Positions 62,442 to 64,000 of a stretch of DNA of 64,000 nt are shown here, piece by piece; position 1 is the stretch's first letter, and each line of letters opens with the position of its first letter. The DNA is from Paracoccaceae bacterium (GTDB taxonomy: Bacteria; Pseudomonadota; Alphaproteobacteria; Rhodobacterales; Rhodobacteraceae): NCBI GenBank assembly GCA_902554885.1, contig CACDPV010000002.1, positions 1 through 64,000 on the forward strand, read 5' to 3'. The position numbers and the translations under genes were made by a program. Under the pieces are notes generated by a model. It did not search any database. It saw nothing but the letters and a program-made list of their open reading frames with translations, and was not told where the DNA came from.

Positions 62442-63677
62442 ATGATAAAGAGTTTATGCTTTTATAAAGAGGTGTTTTCATTGGGAAAAGAACATACAGA
62501 GATACCTAATGATTGGGATAGGTCAGGCCTTCCAGCCTGGAGCTTCTTTAACAACGAAATGTTTGAGGCTGAAAAGGATTTACTTTTTAGACGCCATTGG
62601 CAGCTTATATGCCATAGTAACGACATACCAAACACGGGAGATTTCATAACTTGGAATTTAATTGGCGAGCGTGCACTAGTTATAAGAGGCAAAGATGGAA
62701 AAATCAGAGCATTCCATAATCTGTGTAAACATCGTGGTTCCAGAGTAATAGCCGATGACGCAGGCACATGTAAGTCAACAATAACTTGTCCATTCCATGG
62801 CTGGACTTATAATCTTGACGGTACGCTACGAGGCGCTTCACGACCGTCATCTCTTCCCAAACTGGACCCAGTTGAATATGGCCTACCCCCTTTGGAAATG
62901 GACATATGGAATGGGTTTATTTTTGTGAGATTTCAGCCTGGCCCTCAACCTGCACTTTCAGATATTTTGAAAAAATTTGACGACGAAGTTTCACAGTACG
63001 AGCTCTTTGATCTAAAACCTACTGGAGATGGCTTCTGGACAGAAGAAATTGATGCCAATTGGAAGTGTGTACGCGATGTTGATAATGAAGGTTACCATGT
63101 ACCTATGGCTCATCCGGGTCTATATGATCTATTTGGTCAGAATTATTACGATGAACCAATAGCAGGAGGACTATCCAGATCCGTTGGATCTTTTAACTCC
63201 GGGGATGGACGCCTTTGGAGCGTTAGAAACTACAAAAAATTATTGCACGCCAAAGATAGTTTGGACGACACTCATCAGAAATGTTGGTTATACATTGGCG
63301 TTTTCCCAAATCTTGTGTTTGGCTTGTACCCAGATTCAGTCATCTTCTATCAAGAGTATCCAGTGGAAAATGGAAAAACCATACAACGCGGTGGTAATTA
63401 CAAATATGCAGAAGAAAATCGGGAGATGAAAGTTTCAAGATATTTAAGCATGAGAATTGATCGGTTAACTAGCAAAGAAGACGAACAGTTGATCAAATGG
63501 TCATGGGAAGCAGCATTCTCAAGCGCTTACGAAGGCGTTTTATTATCTGATTTAGAATATGGGGTGAAAGCATACCACGATACTTTAAGAGAATATTTTC
63601 CAGTGCTTTCGGGCCCGGAACCAGAGCGCGGTAGATTAATTCAAGTAAATGAAAGGTTGCTTGCTAAAAGAGAATAA
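62442..63677 (+). CDS. Rieske non-heme iron oxygenase, alpha subunit
   Basis: Oxygenase of about 411 residues. The Rieske [2Fe-2S] ligands are Cys95 and His97 in NLCKHRG and Cys116 and His119 in CPFHGW. The mononuclear iron site is VDNEGYHVPMAHPGLYD, with the C-terminal aspartate expected later. Relatives hydroxylate aromatic rings or N-demethylate betaines and carnitine. The ATG at 62442 was chosen over a TTG at 62433. No ferredoxin or reductase gene lies next to it. Divergent from the BMP importer, so a shared substrate pathway is plausible. Confidence 0.92.
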   Translation: MIKSLCFYKEVFSLGKEHTEIPNDWDRSGLPAWSFFNNEMFEAEKDLLFRRHWQLICHSNDIPNTGDFITWNLIGERALVIRGKDGKIRAFHNLCKHRGSRVIADDAGTCKSTITCPFHGWTYNLDGTLRGASRPSSLPKLDPVEYGLPPLEMDIWNGFIFVRFQPGPQPALSDILKKFDDEVSQYELFDLKPTGDGFWTEEIDANWKCVRDVDNEGYHVPMAHPGLYDLFGQNYYDEPIAGGLSRSVGSFNSGDGRLWSVRNYKKLLHAKDSLDDTHQKCWLYIGVFPNLVFGLYPDSVIFYQEYPVENGKTIQRGGNYKYAEENREMKVSRYLSMRIDRLTSKEDEQLIKWSWEAAFSSAYEGVLLSDLEYGVKAYHDTLREYFPVLSGPEPERGRLIQVNERLLAKRE

Positions 63678-63832
63678 AGATCAATTAAACAATCATTACT
63701 ACCACTTTATGAGCTAAAGGACGTAATCGTAAACTCTAACAAATCTTATTAGCTTTAGATAGTAAATGTAAAACTGCAGATTTTTAACAACGATAAAGAA
63801 TCTAAACTGCAAACCCATTCATATCTTAAACT

Positions 63833-64000
63833 TCAACAGTTGGATGGAGGGCAAGCAGATCTCCGTGCCAAATTGATAAATGGTGGCTTTACTATAGAAA
63901 CTTTTTTCATAAGTTTATGATATTGTAACTCTTTCAAAGAATATATTTCGACCCATAAATTTTCCATTTTGGAATTTGATGAACCTAATTTCAACTGAGC
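63833..64000 (-). CDS. Possible C-terminal end of a minus-strand gene, cut by window edge
   Basis: From the right edge the minus strand is open for 55 codons to a TGA at 63833 (NLWVEIYSLKELQYHKL... PPFINLAR). No family is recognised, and an open stretch this long could occur by chance in AT-rich DNA. The 155 bases between the Rieske gene and this stop show no other feature. Confidence 0.3.
   Translation of the reverse strand, partial: AQLKLGSSNSKMENLWVEIYSLKELQYHKLMKKVSIVKPPFINLARRSACPPSNC

Noticed and set aside
1-64000. CRISPR arrays, insertion sequences, prophage
   Set aside because: No repeated spacer pattern, transposase, integrase or phage structural gene was seen. The only clear repeat is the 23-bp tandem pair at 17060.

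Overview
The window looks like chromosomal DNA from a free-living, probably marine alphaproteobacterium. Pointers are the alphaproteobacterial-type elongator tRNA-Met, the LLM/DadA/BKACE/TRAP gene content, an NDUFA9-like protein beside asd, and very dense ABC and TRAP uptake operons with compact spacing. Most of the window is AT-rich (about 35-43% GC by eye). The exact order cannot be fixed from the sequence alone. There are no phage, transposase or CRISPR sequences.

Layout, left to right. (1) 1-2211: the 3'-truncated selA (selenocysteine synthesis), divergent from a LysR regulator. (2) 2285-8708: an alpha-galactoside uptake and hydrolysis locus, with a divergent ABC ATPase, a solute-binding protein, two permeases and a GH36 alpha-galactosidase. 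(3) 8709-11056: an SBP56/methanethiol-oxidase-like protein behind a TPP-riboswitch-like leader, with a six-helix membrane protein. (4) 11199-23004: housekeeping and mixed genes, namely purF, an LLM monooxygenase/tautomerase/hydrolase trio of higher GC, a clearly GC-rich TPR gene next to tRNA-Met, a ureohydrolase, an M17 aminopeptidase, asd, an NDUFA9-like protein, and a CueR/DUF4396 divergent pair.

(5) 23102-29985: a TRAP transporter with a glutamine-synthetase-like ligase, an aldehyde dehydrogenase and an iron alcohol dehydrogenase, probably a gamma-glutamylation route for an amine or amino alcohol. (6) 30069-36782: an ABC importer of the 2-aminoethylphosphonate/Fe3+ type with a DAO-family oxidase and a zinc alcohol dehydrogenase. 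(7) 36857-41846: an Asp/Glu-racemase-like protein, a second TRAP transporter (its DctM gene is frameshifted) and a DadA-type amino acid dehydrogenase. (8) 41967-49540: a plus-strand run of a small membrane protein, P450, metallo-beta-lactamase-fold hydrolase, M29 aminopeptidase and MFS exporter. It is followed by a proline-racemase-superfamily protein lacking both catalytic cysteines and a divergent acetolactate-synthase-like TPP enzyme.

(9) 49798-55024: one tightly coupled operon. It starts with BKACE and a frameshifted ureohydrolase and runs into a very AT-rich, translationally coupled quartet: GT2 glycosyltransferase, MTAN-like nucleosidase, spore-photoproduct-lyase-family radical SAM enzyme, and SDR. 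This quartet is the best candidate for an undescribed system. (10) 55194-63677: a BMP-type nucleoside/base ABC importer with a cytosine-deaminase-like amidohydrolase and a second DadA paralogue, divergent from a Rieske oxygenase. The right edge may hold the end of another minus-strand gene.

The overall theme is scavenging of small organic nitrogen and sugar compounds: at least five uptake systems, each linked to a few oxidoreductases or hydrolases. Hairpins sit beside most of the binding-protein genes, which suggests a shared way of raising binding-protein levels above those of their operon partners. Two genes carry single-base excesses in homopolymers, which may be true decay or assembly error.
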